Source of the DNA: a virus
Length of the DNA: 23,861 nt
Direction: 5' to 3' (one strand)
Virus record (IMG/VR): IMGVR_UViG_3300000101_000174
Location: 1 to 23,861 of that record
Below, piece by piece: positions 15,671 to 21,898 of the stretch. The notes below the pieces were generated by a model. That model was not told the DNA's origin, did not search any database, and saw only the letters and a program-made list of their open reading frames with translations. The position numbers were made by a program, and so were the translations under genes. Within the stretch, counting starts at the first letter, position 1; each line of letters opens with the position of its first letter.

Positions 15671-16080
15671 TATTGTTCGAAGTTAATTGTTATTTCATCC
15701 TCTGTTTCTGTATCCTGTATATTAAACTTGAGAGAGAATAGTATTGTGTTATCGTCCACTTCACTTTTAAGGGTGAGTTCATTTATATTTAAATTAGGGA
15801 AGTACGTATTTAATTCTTCACGAATAATTAGTTCTAAGCTTGTTAGGTTATCTCTATTTATATTAGCGAATATTAAATTTCTAATCCCTGAACCGAATGC
15901 TGGGTTAAAATACCTCTCTCCTTTTCCTGTGAGAATAAAGTTAATTAAGTTAGACTTAATAGCATCTTTAGTTTCATACGAAGAATTAAACACAGCCTTA
16001 CCGGAAAGGGGAACTGTAATACCTACTGCTCTTCTTTTCTCTAAATCTAATGGATTAATTCGTTTTGCTCCGTATGCCAT
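15670..16080 (-). CDS. baseplate wedge protein, T4 gp25-like
   Basis: This 136-aa protein matches the gp25 family of contractile-tail sheath-initiating wedge proteins. Residues 51-71 contain the signature TGKGERYFNP followed by AFGSGIRNLIF, corresponding to the conserved GER-x-(x)-x-P-x-(F/Y)-G motif. The N-terminus (SGKAVFNSSYETKDAIKSNL) and the helix LELIIREELNTYFPNL also fit. In T4, gp25 connects the hub and wedges and nucleates sheath assembly together with gp6 and gp53. The stop overlaps the gp6-like ATG by one base, and the gene follows a 139-aa gene after six bases. The order gp25-gp6 is as in T4. Confidence 0.9.
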   Translation of the reverse strand: MAYGAKRINPLDLEKRRAVGITVPLSGKAVFNSSYETKDAIKSNLINFILTGKGERYFNPAFGSGIRNLIFANINRDNLTSLELIIREELNTYFPNLNINELTLKSEVDDNTILFSLKFNIQDTETEDEITINFEQ

Positions 16081-16086
16081 ATTTAC

Positions 16087-16506
16087 TTACCTTTTTATCT
16101 TGTTTGCTGCATTGAATACGTCTCCTGCTTTCTTAACAAAATCTAATTGAGTGATATCAATGCCTGGTGCTCCGCCACTATTTCTACCTAATTGAGAGGC
16201 TACATTTGATGCCATTGAGTGACCCGGTGTTACCATATCGGATGTTCCTGAGAATACATTTTTATACTCTTCGTTGGTCATATTTTGCTTAGTCATTGAT
16301 AGCATTTCGTCTAATGTTGTTTTGCCCATTACTGGATTCATTGGACTTGGTGCTTTTACTTCTACCTGGGTAGGTGTAACTGTGTTTGATGTAAGAGTTG
16401 GTTTACTCGCTGCTTTAACTGCCTCGTTCATTACTTCTTGTAACTCTTCTTTGACAGCTGATCTTACTTCTTCGCGAATAATTTTACGTAGTTGATCTAG
16501 TTTCAT
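16087..16506 (-). CDS. hypothetical phage protein with N-terminal 'LRKIIREEV' helix
   Basis: The 139-aa protein starts with KLDQLRKIIREEVRSAVKEE, an amphipathic, basic-acidic helix motif that recurs at the N-termini of several unrelated proteins in T4-like and marine phages. Residues 25-60 are Ala/Thr/Pro/Val-rich and flexible. The rest has helical segments (LDEMLSMTKQNMTNEEY; LDFVKKAGDVFNAANK). The recurring helix could be a scaffold- or baseplate-targeting tag, which is inference. The gene sits between the 281-aa protein and gp25-like gene. A TATTTATATA site begins one base upstream of its ATG. The actual function is unknown. Confidence 0.55.
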   Translation of the reverse strand: MKLDQLRKIIREEVRSAVKEELQEVMNEAVKAASKPTLTSNTVTPTQVEVKAPSPMNPVMGKTTLDEMLSMTKQNMTNEEYKNVFSGTSDMVTPGHSMASNVASQLGRNSGGAPGIDITQLDFVKKAGDVFNAANKIKR

Positions 16507-16507
16507 A

Positions 16508-16517
16508 TATATAAATA
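16508..16517 (-). promoter_or_regulatory. putative late promoter motif TATTTATATA (site 4)
   Basis: Coding-strand TATTTATATA lies in the 17-base gap before the 139-aa gene and ends one base from its ATG. If it is a promoter, transcription would start inside that gene and serve mainly the downstream gp25-like and gp6-like genes, or the ATG is used on read-through RNA only. Confidence 0.35.
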
Positions 16518-16523
16518 GTTAGT

Positions 16524-17369
16524 TTATGGAAGTTGATTGTTAATTCTAAATTTTATTTCGTCTACTAGTATTCTTGTAGAGGAACTAAATGATGATGGTC
16601 CTTTTAAAACCACTACTCCTTGAGCGTCTTCCACTACTGCATACCGCCTTGGAGCAAATTCTGGTGATTCTTTATCTTTTAATATCTTTATTGTATATAG
16701 AGTACCTGGTCCTCCTGTTGCACTTCGTTTAAAATACTCAAAGGTATTTTCACCTGTTTTATTACTTAAGCCTGCATTAGAAGGTAGGTTCTCTATTCCT
16801 GCTAATATTCTAGCTTTATCAGCTTGTGGCATTCCTTCTACACAGGACCATAGTTTAATATCTATAGATTCAAGCTTAGTTTTTAATGGCTGTAATCCTG
16901 AGAATCCTAAATCTGTTAAGTCTTTGATTGCTTGCTGGTCTTTATATAACATATCTACTATTTGACATGCAAGGTTAAGTAACATTGCAAATCTATTCTG
17001 TGCTCCAATTGATACGGAAAAGATAACTCCTCCTCCGGGACCTGGTGGTAATCCTATTGTACCGGGTATGGCTATCATTTCTAATACCATAACTGTTACT
17101 TTACCTGCTTTAATAGGAGGGTCTAATATATCAGCAAACTTCTTAACGGGTTCTATTTTCTTTTCTAATCCGTTAATTGCATTTACTAAGTTGTCCCTAA
17201 CCTTTAATATCTTTTCGATTTCTGCTACTGGAGGGCATATGGAGCCTAATAGCTGTTGTTGTATTTTAGATACCTCTTTTAATACTAGTGCATAGACCCT
17301 AGATTCTAGTTGCCCTAAAAATTTTGCTATAAACTCTGCGAGTTTGGATGGTGGTATACTACACGGCAT
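16524..17369 (-). CDS. putative baseplate-associated structural protein, unknown family
   Basis: This 281-aa protein follows the gp5-like gene with overlapping stop and start (TAATG), implying coupled translation. It begins PCSIPPSKLAEFIAKFLG, contains a long helix with alternating Leu and Lys (residues 20-80), a Gly/Pro-rich loop (GTIGLPPGPGGG, about 107-118), and ends in a short beta-rich segment (RYAVVEDAQGVVVLKG). Several Cys residues (3, 45, 143, 185) are spread along the chain without a metal-binding pattern. Position suggests a hub- or tube-associated protein, such as the partners of gp5 in other T4-like phages, but I see no specific motif for T4 gp27, gp29 or gp53. Not recognised. Confidence 0.5.
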   Translation of the reverse strand: MPCSIPPSKLAEFIAKFLGQLESRVYALVLKEVSKIQQQLLGSICPPVAEIEKILKVRDNLVNAINGLEKKIEPVKKFADILDPPIKAGKVTVMVLEMIAIPGTIGLPPGPGGGVIFSVSIGAQNRFAMLLNLACQIVDMLYKDQQAIKDLTDLGFSGLQPLKTKLESIDIKLWSCVEGMPQADKARILAGIENLPSNAGLSNKTGENTFEYFKRSATGGPGTLYTIKILKDKESPEFAPRRYAVVEDAQGVVVLKGPSSFSSSTRILVDEIKFRINNQLP

Positions 17370-18538
17370 TATTCTACAAAGGTTTTAGTTGACTTTAAAA
17401 GGGATTTACCTTTTGGATTAATTCTATTCTTAAGAGATTGAAAAGCTCCTAGTGATGATGCTCCTTTCATATTTATTTGCGGTATAGCGTCTCCTTTAAC
17501 TGTTGTAGCTGACATCATTGCTCTAGACATGCCTTCGAGTACGTCTATAATATCTTGTAGATAGGTTTCAACTTGATGTCCTAGCATAACAGGTTGTTTT
17601 GCGTTACCTGATGCTTTTCTAGCTCCTGATCCTAAGTATATTTTATCTGCATCTACGCACAAAAACTCTTCTCCGTCAATGTTAATTGTTTTAGAGTTAA
17701 TACCTACAGAGTCTTGACTAGATATAAGTACTTCGTTTGCTCTAGCATTTAAGACTATTCTGTCTGAATTAAATAGCAACTGGGAGCCTTGGTATTTTGA
17801 AGGTAGATCTGGTGCTTTATCGTAAGAGCTTCTTTTTGTATTAGCTAAAATTAAAGGAACAGAGTGATCTGATGTTAGATATATAGAGGAAGGGTCTTCG
17901 TTTATATCTTCTACAATATGAGTGAATCCTTCTGGGGTCTCTTTTTGACCGTTACTTATAATGATAAACGGTTTATCCTTATTAGAGTCATCGGTTAATT
18001 TATTTTCCTCTAGTTCTGTTCCTGACATACGTATTGTTTGTCCTAGTCTACCTGATATAATGGTATCTCCTGGGAACGGCTGTAAAGGTGCTAACTTATC
18101 GTTTACATCAAATGCCTCTCCTATATTAACTCCTTCTTGATCTATATCTGTTGGGAATGCGCTGTGGTGAGGGTGGTTCCATAAGTTGTAAGCTGTCTGG
18201 TAGTATTTTCTAGAGTAGCTGCTGGCTTGTCCTAGATTGGTACCTGGTCCTGTTTGTATAAGGATTATTTCGTTTTTTACAGGAAGAGTATTAATATCCC
18301 TATTAAGTGGGTAAGCTATACCTGAGTATACTATATCACCGCTGTCTGATGTGTCTACTCCGTCAGCGAGATCAATATACAGTACGATACCGATAGAGTC
18401 GGGACCTCCGTATCTGTCGTAGTATTTATGTTCAGAATTTAGTATAACATCTACGACTCTGCCAGGATTAAGGTTTCCCCTATCACTATTACTCAGTCCT
18501 CCTGTTTGAGATTTTGTCCTAAAGTTACTATCTAACAT
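17369..18538 (-). CDS. baseplate hub/spike protein, T4 gp5-like (OB-fold plus beta-helix)
   Basis: The 389-aa protein carries an N-terminal OB-fold-type region (about 25-165: NPGRVVDVIL, SIGIVLYIDL, LPVKNEIILI and GDTIISGRLGQTIRMSG). This is followed by a repeat-rich stretch (251-289: LLFNSDRIVL, EVLISSQDSVGI, TINIDG) that matches the trimeric beta-helix of tail spikes. The C-terminus (ETYLQDIIDVLEGM) is helical. In T4, gp5 has a lysozyme domain between the OB fold and the needle; none is visible here, so this version is probably a spike that punctures the outer membrane without lytic activity. The ATG lies five bases after the stop of the 122-aa gene. Spike class is well supported; exact assembly partners are not. 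Confidence 0.8.
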   Translation of the reverse strand: MLDSNFRTKSQTGGLSNSDRGNLNPGRVVDVILNSEHKYYDRYGGPDSIGIVLYIDLADGVDTSDSGDIVYSGIAYPLNRDINTLPVKNEIILIQTGPGTNLGQASSYSRKYYQTAYNLWNHPHHSAFPTDIDQEGVNIGEAFDVNDKLAPLQPFPGDTIISGRLGQTIRMSGTELEENKLTDDSNKDKPFIIISNGQKETPEGFTHIVEDINEDPSSIYLTSDHSVPLILANTKRSSYDKAPDLPSKYQGSQLLFNSDRIVLNARANEVLISSQDSVGINSKTINIDGEEFLCVDADKIYLGSGARKASGNAKQPVMLGHQVETYLQDIIDVLEGMSRAMMSATTVKGDAIPQINMKGASSLGAFQSLKNRINPKGKSLLKSTKTFVE

Positions 18539-18543
18539 ACCTG

Positions 18544-18912
18544 TTATTCTTTTTCTTCTGATGTATTAGTTGAAGCTTCTACTTCTTCTTGTGTTTCTTC
18601 GGTTTCTTCTAAAAGAGATTGAAGTGAATCAAAATCAAATAGGTCTCCTCCTTCACCTTTTGTCTGAGCAATTTCTATTCTCTGAATAATTGTTGCTAGC
18701 TTTATTAAGGCATCATCATTTTTAACTCCTATCTCCATATACTCTTTAATCATTGGCACTATTAAAGTAGCATCGCCAATACTCTCTATAAGAGGTTTAA
18801 GCTCTCCTATAAGGGCTTTTACTTGAGATTTGGTTTCTTTAGAGTTATCATAGATTTCACCAAAAAGATCAGAAAGGCTTTTGCCTTTGAATATTTCTTT
18901 ATCAGTACTCAT
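18544..18912 (-). CDS. hypothetical phage protein upstream of gp5-like spike
   Basis: This 122-aa acidic protein has a helical N-terminal two-thirds (IFKGKSLSDLFGEIYDNSK, then IKEYMEIGVKNDDALIKLATI) and an acidic, low-complexity tail rich in Glu and Thr (from about residue 100). No catalytic or metal motif is visible. It lies between the sigma factor and the spike, with a TATTTATAAT site eight bases before the ATG and a five-base gap to the spike. This suggests it is the first gene of the late tail transcript. A small chaperone or assembly role would fit the acidic tail, but that is speculative. Confidence 0.6.
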   Translation of the reverse strand: MSTDKEIFKGKSLSDLFGEIYDNSKETKSQVKALIGELKPLIESIGDATLIVPMIKEYMEIGVKNDDALIKLATIIQRIEIAQTKGEGGDLFDFDSLQSLLEETEETQEEVEASTNTSEEKE

Positions 18913-18920
18913 GTTCTTTT

Positions 18921-18930
18921 ATTATAAATA
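18921..18930 (-). promoter_or_regulatory. putative late promoter motif TATTTATAAT (site 5)
   Basis: Coding-strand TATTTATAAT, ending eight bases before the ATG of the 122-aa gene, in the 21-base gap after the gp55-like sigma gene. It would begin the whole tail operon. Confidence 0.45.
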
Positions 18931-18933
18931 GAT

Positions 18934-19638
18934 TTAAAGTACCTTTGTTCGTATTAATCCTCTATCATTATATTTTTCATAAGATTTATAGAATTCTACT
19001 TTAAGTTTATTAACCACTTTAGTAAGGTGAGGTGTCTCACAATCAGTCATTTCTCTTATGTATATGTAAAGAGCTTTCTTTTTAAAGATATCTAGGTCTT
19101 GTCTTGTTTTAAATATAGTGAGGATTGCATCGGCGATGTTCTTTTCGCTGGGTTTTGTAAATAGTATATCAAGCTGTTCGTACATCTCCTCTACATACAT
19201 GTCTAAGAACTTACCAAGAGTGATAGCACTCTCATCATCTACTCTATAGTCGGTATCGTAACCGTCTTCCATTTCATTAAAGGTACCTATCTTCTTAAGC
19301 TTCTTATAGTTTTTATTGTTGTAGTTTATTAACCAGCGTTTTACTATAGTACCGAAGTACGAATAAGCTTTAGCACCATTGTTTTTATCGAACTTATCAA
19401 TCTTTTCCTCTAATAACATAGAAACAACCTCATGTTTGAGGTCTTCTATCCGATCAACATCGGTGTAGTAAAATTTAAAAGTATGTATTATGTTTTCAGC
19501 TAACTTGTAGAAGGGGTAGTAAATGTGGTCTGTAAATATTCCGTTCCTATATTGTTGATTATCTGACTCGTTATACCTATTTATGTATTCTTCTGTTTCT
19601 GAAGTAAAATAATTAGCGCTTGCTTTCTTTCTTGCCAT
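18934..19638 (-). CDS. late-transcription sigma factor, T4 gp55-like
   Basis: Phage late sigma factors bind host RNA polymerase and direct it to late promoters. The 234-aa protein has a sigma region 2-like core at about 36-118: an acidic helix segment (DRIEDLKHEVVSMLLEEK) followed by DKFDKNNGAKAYSYFGTIVK and RWLINYNNKNYKKLKK. The aromatic, basic end of this segment matches the promoter-melting and -10 recognition helix of gp55 proteins. There is no sigma region 4, as in gp55. It overlaps the small membrane-protein gene upstream by 26 bases. The tail operon starts directly downstream, with TATTTATAAT as a candidate target. Assignment to this family is confident; the target motif is inferred. 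Confidence 0.8.
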   Translation of the reverse strand: MARKKASANYFTSETEEYINRYNESDNQQYRNGIFTDHIYYPFYKLAENIIHTFKFYYTDVDRIEDLKHEVVSMLLEEKIDKFDKNNGAKAYSYFGTIVKRWLINYNNKNYKKLKKIGTFNEMEDGYDTDYRVDDESAITLGKFLDMYVEEMYEQLDILFTKPSEKNIADAILTIFKTRQDLDIFKKKALYIYIREMTDCETPHLTKVVNKLKVEFYKSYEKYNDRGLIRTKVL

Positions 19639-19933
19639 AATTCTGTGGGAGCATATATCGATTTAATTCTTCTTGCACCTTTTTTAATTGATTAAAAAAA
19701 TAACCGACCTCATCATCTGACTTGAAAACCCCACGTTCATCAAGGCTGTTAAGGTGCTTTTGTGATTCCCCTATAATATTAGATATGTTTTGTAGATATG
19801 CTGTTTGATCTGTGGTGACATCTTCATACTTCTCTACCTTACTTAATAGGTTAAGGACAATATACGAAAGTATTCCGGAAAAAGCAACTAAAATAGTAAC
19901 TATTATGTAAAAGTATGTTGGGTTAATGTTCAT
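19613..19933 (-). CDS. small membrane-anchored phage protein, unknown
   Basis: This 106-aa protein has one N-terminal hydrophobic segment (residues 7-30: YFYIIVTILVAFSGILSYIV) and a helical cytoplasmic or periplasmic part (LLSKVEKYEDV, then KSDDEVGYFFNQLKKVQEEL). No cleavage site is convincing, so it probably stays anchored. Its end overlaps the start of the gp55-like sigma gene by 26 bases, and its start lies one base after the HD-domain gene, so it is translated as part of that operon. Family not recognised. The tight link to the sigma gene may be coupling only and need not mean a shared function. Confidence 0.6.
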   Translation of the reverse strand: MNINPTYFYIIVTILVAFSGILSYIVLNLLSKVEKYEDVTTDQTAYLQNISNIIGESQKHLNSLDERGVFKSDDEVGYFFNQLKKVQEELNRYMLPQNYGKKESKR

Positions 19934-19934
19934 G

Positions 19935-20669
19935 TTAAATGTTTTTAAGTAAATTAGTTAATCCTTCTGATGATTTTACTGGTCTTCCTGTAGAGGTTTT
20001 AACATTCTGAGGTTTATTGCCAGTATTACTCTGTGTTTTCTTCCATAAATCATATTCTACCTTAGAAGCTAAGAAGTCTCCTGTATGTAAAACTGAAACC
20101 ATGTTAGTTTTTTGTCTAGAACTCTCTTGATGACTGAAGAAGTATGCTTCGTTAGCTTTATCAAACACTCCATCATGTATTCTGATAGCTATAAATTCTT
20201 GTTGATCACATTGAATACCAAATTTCTGGAGAATATATAAAGATCTATCTTGAATTAACATAAAATCTATATCTGGGTTATTCTTATACTTTTCAGATAG
20301 TTTATCCTGTCTCCATTTATCAGTCTGAGGTAAATAATTTGGTTGTTCACCATCTCCTAGTTTACCTAAGTCGTGGAATAAAGCAGCGAATACTAATTGC
20401 TCTTCAGAATAATCAGTAGTCCCACCCATTTCTTTATATAAATTATGCTGTTTAATAGAATATTGTACAACTCTATTAACATGATCAACGTATCCACCGG
20501 CAAAAGCATTATGAAACCAAGCTTTCCCACTAGCAGGAGCCATTATATAGATTTCGGATAGGGTTTCTAACATTTTAAGTATCTTATCTTTCCTATCACC
20601 GGTAATGTAATGGTTGATAATCTTTATATGTTTATCCCAATTTTTTTGTATTTGTTCTGCACTTAACAT
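19935..20669 (-). CDS. HD-domain hydrolase (HD superfamily phosphohydrolase)
   Basis: HD-domain proteins coordinate metal ions and usually hydrolyse phosphoester or nucleotide substrates. This 244-aa protein has the full set of candidate ligands: His63 (GGYVDHVNRVV), the HD pair at 99-100 (LVFAALFHDLGKLGD), His165-Asp166 (AIRIHDGVF) and Asp198 (LHTGDFLAS). The overall length and H...HD...H...D spacing fit the family. The N-terminal 60 residues form a helical lead. It heads the sigma-factor operon and has a host-type promoter candidate (20786-20816) behind a leader of roughly 110 bases. Substrate unknown; possibilities include nucleotide-pool or alarmone hydrolysis. Fold confident, function not. 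Confidence 0.8.
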   Translation of the reverse strand: MLSAEQIQKNWDKHIKIINHYITGDRKDKILKMLETLSEIYIMAPASGKAWFHNAFAGGYVDHVNRVVQYSIKQHNLYKEMGGTTDYSEEQLVFAALFHDLGKLGDGEQPNYLPQTDKWRQDKLSEKYKNNPDIDFMLIQDRSLYILQKFGIQCDQQEFIAIRIHDGVFDKANEAYFFSHQESSRQKTNMVSVLHTGDFLASKVEYDLWKKTQSNTGNKPQNVKTSTGRPVKSSEGLTNLLKNI

Positions 20670-20785
20670 AGATAACCGTTTTAATTTATTATTAATTCTT
20701 TTTTTTATTACTTTATTACTAAATATTATATGTATTTAAATATATTTTTTATTATAACTTATTAATTATATTATATAACATATAT
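20670..20785 (-). other. very AT-rich leader before the HD-domain gene
   Basis: The stretch is almost entirely A and T, with runs such as TATATTTAAATA and A/T homopolymers, and no open frame on either strand. It lies between the promoter candidate at 20786-20816 and the HD gene. I see no riboswitch or stable hairpin. It could be a flexible leader or a DNA-unwinding or protein-binding element. Confidence 0.4.
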
Positions 20786-20816
20786 AGAAGATATTAAATC
20801 TAAGGCAGACTTCCAA
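20786..20816 (-). promoter_or_regulatory. Bacteroidota-type promoter candidate (TTG-N20-TATCTTCT)
   Basis: TTG at 20816-20814, exactly 20 bases, then TATCTTCT (20793-20786). It shares GTTG and an upstream CACT-N6-GTTG block with two other promoters in the window (see the 21593 and 21863 sites). The -7 element deviates from the TAnnTTTA of the others at its end. It would drive the HD/membrane/sigma operon. Confidence 0.5.
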
Positions 20817-20821
20817 CTGTT

Positions 20822-21202
20822 TTAGTGAAAAAGATGAAACTTTTCTGAATTTCTCCATTTAGACTGGTTTTTATAGTGAGTATAGTACACTTTTACGTCG
20901 GCTTGAGCTCTATATTTGGTAAAAAATACTATTTTATCACTTTTAAACTTAGAATCAACGTAAAACCATTTACCATTCCGGTTGCTAGCTTCGGATTTAT
21001 ACTTAACCACGTAAACAACTAAGTCCGCATCACCTATATACTTAGTTACATAAACTTTAACATCAGCCTCCGATTGATACTCAGTAACGAATATAGTTTG
21101 TGTATAAGCATAAGAAGGGAGGCAGAGGGCGAAGGTAAGGAAAATACCGTAGGCCGCCGCGCGAAACGCGCGAAGTTGCCGCGATGATTTTGTACCTAAC
21201 AT
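20822..21202 (-). CDS. secreted or exported DUF6150-like repeat protein
   Basis: This 126-aa protein begins with a signal peptide: basic start (KSSRQLRAFR), hydrophobic core (YGIFLTFALCL, about 18-28) and a likely cleavage site after Ala32 (PSYA|YTQ). The mature part is six approximate repeats of about 13 residues built on (h)-x-V-Y-x-x-K-Y-x-S-x-A-D, followed by KWRNSEKFHLF, which matches DUF6150-type proteins common in Bacteroidota. Function unknown; the repeats would suit a small beta-solenoid or propeller blade set. The ATG overlaps the stop of the 123-aa gene (ATGTTAG). The signal-peptide part has unusually high G+C and a GC-rich hairpin, unlike the rest of the gene. Confidence 0.75.
   Translation of the reverse strand: MLGTKSSRQLRAFRAAAYGIFLTFALCLPSYAYTQTIFVTEYQSEADVKVYVTKYIGDADLVVYVVKYKSEASNRNGKWFYVDSKFKSDKIVFFTKYRAQADVKVYYTHYKNQSKWRNSEKFHLFH
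21121..21180 (-). other. GC-rich patch with hairpin inside the signal-peptide region
   Basis: These 60 bases are about 63% G+C in an otherwise AT-rich window. They include a perfect hairpin with six-base stems CGCGCG flanking TTT on the coding strand (21158-21172). The codons used here (GCG, GCC, CGC, CTC) are rare elsewhere in the window. The reading frame is intact through it. Confidence 0.7.
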
Positions 21203-21567
21203 AATTCAAATTGTTTAGCCACCCATCCGTATTTCTCTATATGATCATCATAGAAGGTATCATCCCCATACATGAAGAAAGCATCAGCTTGATCTAACCA
21301 CCTAGCAGCAGTCTCTTTATCAGGTGCTCCTACAGACATAACGTCTTTAAGGGCCTTCTGTTCGAAGTCTTTCTCATCCTGTACCTGTTTATCAGCTATA
21401 TCAGAGAGATCATTAATGAAATCAGTTAACTCCTGGAAAGACCAGCTACTGAAGTTATACCCTCTTGGTCTGAAACCATTAACGTCTTTGTATAAATCTG
21501 AGACCCACATAAGGGCTTCATCGAATTGACTTTGATTACTAATTGAGAATGTGTTTAAATTTGCCAT
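21196..21567 (-). CDS. hypothetical phage protein, 123 aa
   Basis: A small acidic, largely helical protein (DEALMWVSDLYKDVNGF, then WSFQELTDFINDLSDIADKQ, and EKYGWVAKQFELC at the end). No signal peptide, membrane span or recognised motif. It is preceded by a strong host-type promoter copy (21593-21623) and an AAAGG stretch three bases from ATG. Its stop overlaps the start of the DUF6150-like gene, so the two are co-expressed. Family not recognised. Confidence 0.6.
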   Translation of the reverse strand: MANLNTFSISNQSQFDEALMWVSDLYKDVNGFRPRGYNFSSWSFQELTDFINDLSDIADKQVQDEKDFEQKALKDVMSVGAPDKETAARWLDQADAFFMYGDDTFYDDHIEKYGWVAKQFELC

Positions 21568-21592
21568 AACCTTTATTTATTTATCTTATACT

Positions 21593-21623
21593 TAAAGATA
21601 CGAAATATCTTTGTAACTAACAA
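21593..21623 (-). promoter_or_regulatory. Bacteroidota-type promoter (TTG-N20-TATCTTTA)
   Basis: TTG (21623-21621), exactly 20 bases, then TATCTTTA (21600-21593). It is preceded by GTTG, CACT-N6 and ATAGT ten bases upstream. The -7 element lies about 25 bases before the ATG at 21567. The stretch TTTCGTATCTTTA is identical in three promoters here. Confidence 0.75.
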
Positions 21624-21640
21624 CTTTTTAAGTGACTATT

Positions 21641-21844
21641 TTAAGAAAGTTTTGATATAAATTCTTGTGTTGGATCTAATATTTGACTAAGAGGGTTTTT
21701 AAACGAAGGGTGTTTAATAGTCGATTTAGATAATTTAAATCCGTGAAGATCTTTTGTAGTAATATAATCCCAAGATTGGATAAAATAGTTGTTGTTTAAT
21801 CTAAGAATTTTTGTAATCGAATCGTTGTAAGTTAAAGTTTTCAT
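21641..21844 (-). CDS. hypothetical small protein, 67 aa
   Basis: A 67-aa product with alternating aromatic and basic residues (LNNNYFIQSWDYITTKDLHG), no transmembrane segment, and no family that I recognise. The start follows an AGAAAG purine stretch, 18 bases after the -7 element of the promoter at 21863-21893. Codon usage fits neighbouring genes, and its own promoter supports it as real. Confidence 0.55.
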   Translation of the reverse strand: MKTLTYNDSITKILRLNNNYFIQSWDYITTKDLHGFKLSKSTIKHPSFKNPLSQILDPTQEFISKLS

Positions 21845-21862
21845 ATATCTTTCTTTTATACG

Positions 21863-21893
21863 TAAAGATACGAAAAATAACTATGTAAGGCAA
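21863..21893 (-). promoter_or_regulatory. Bacteroidota-type promoter (TTG-N20-TATCTTTA)
   Basis: TTG (21893-21891), exactly 20 bases, then TATCTTTA (21870-21863), with the shared TTTTTCGTATCTTTA ending. ATAGT lies ten bases before GTTG, and CACT six bases before it, as at 21593. Start codon of the 67-aa gene follows 18 bases later. Confidence 0.75.
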
Positions 21894-21898
21894 CTATT

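Noticed and set aside
15662-16150. 162-aa plus-strand frame opposite the gp25-like gene
   Set aside because: It is antisense to a well-supported gp25-like gene and to the next gene; its hydrophobic, Ser/Leu-rich composition is typical of a reverse-strand shadow.
21158-21172. Vector or adaptor contamination at the GC-rich hairpin
   Set aside because: A short match to common cloning-vector sequence (TCGCGCGTTTCG) stops at once on both sides, and the reading frame and signal peptide continue, so chance is more likely.
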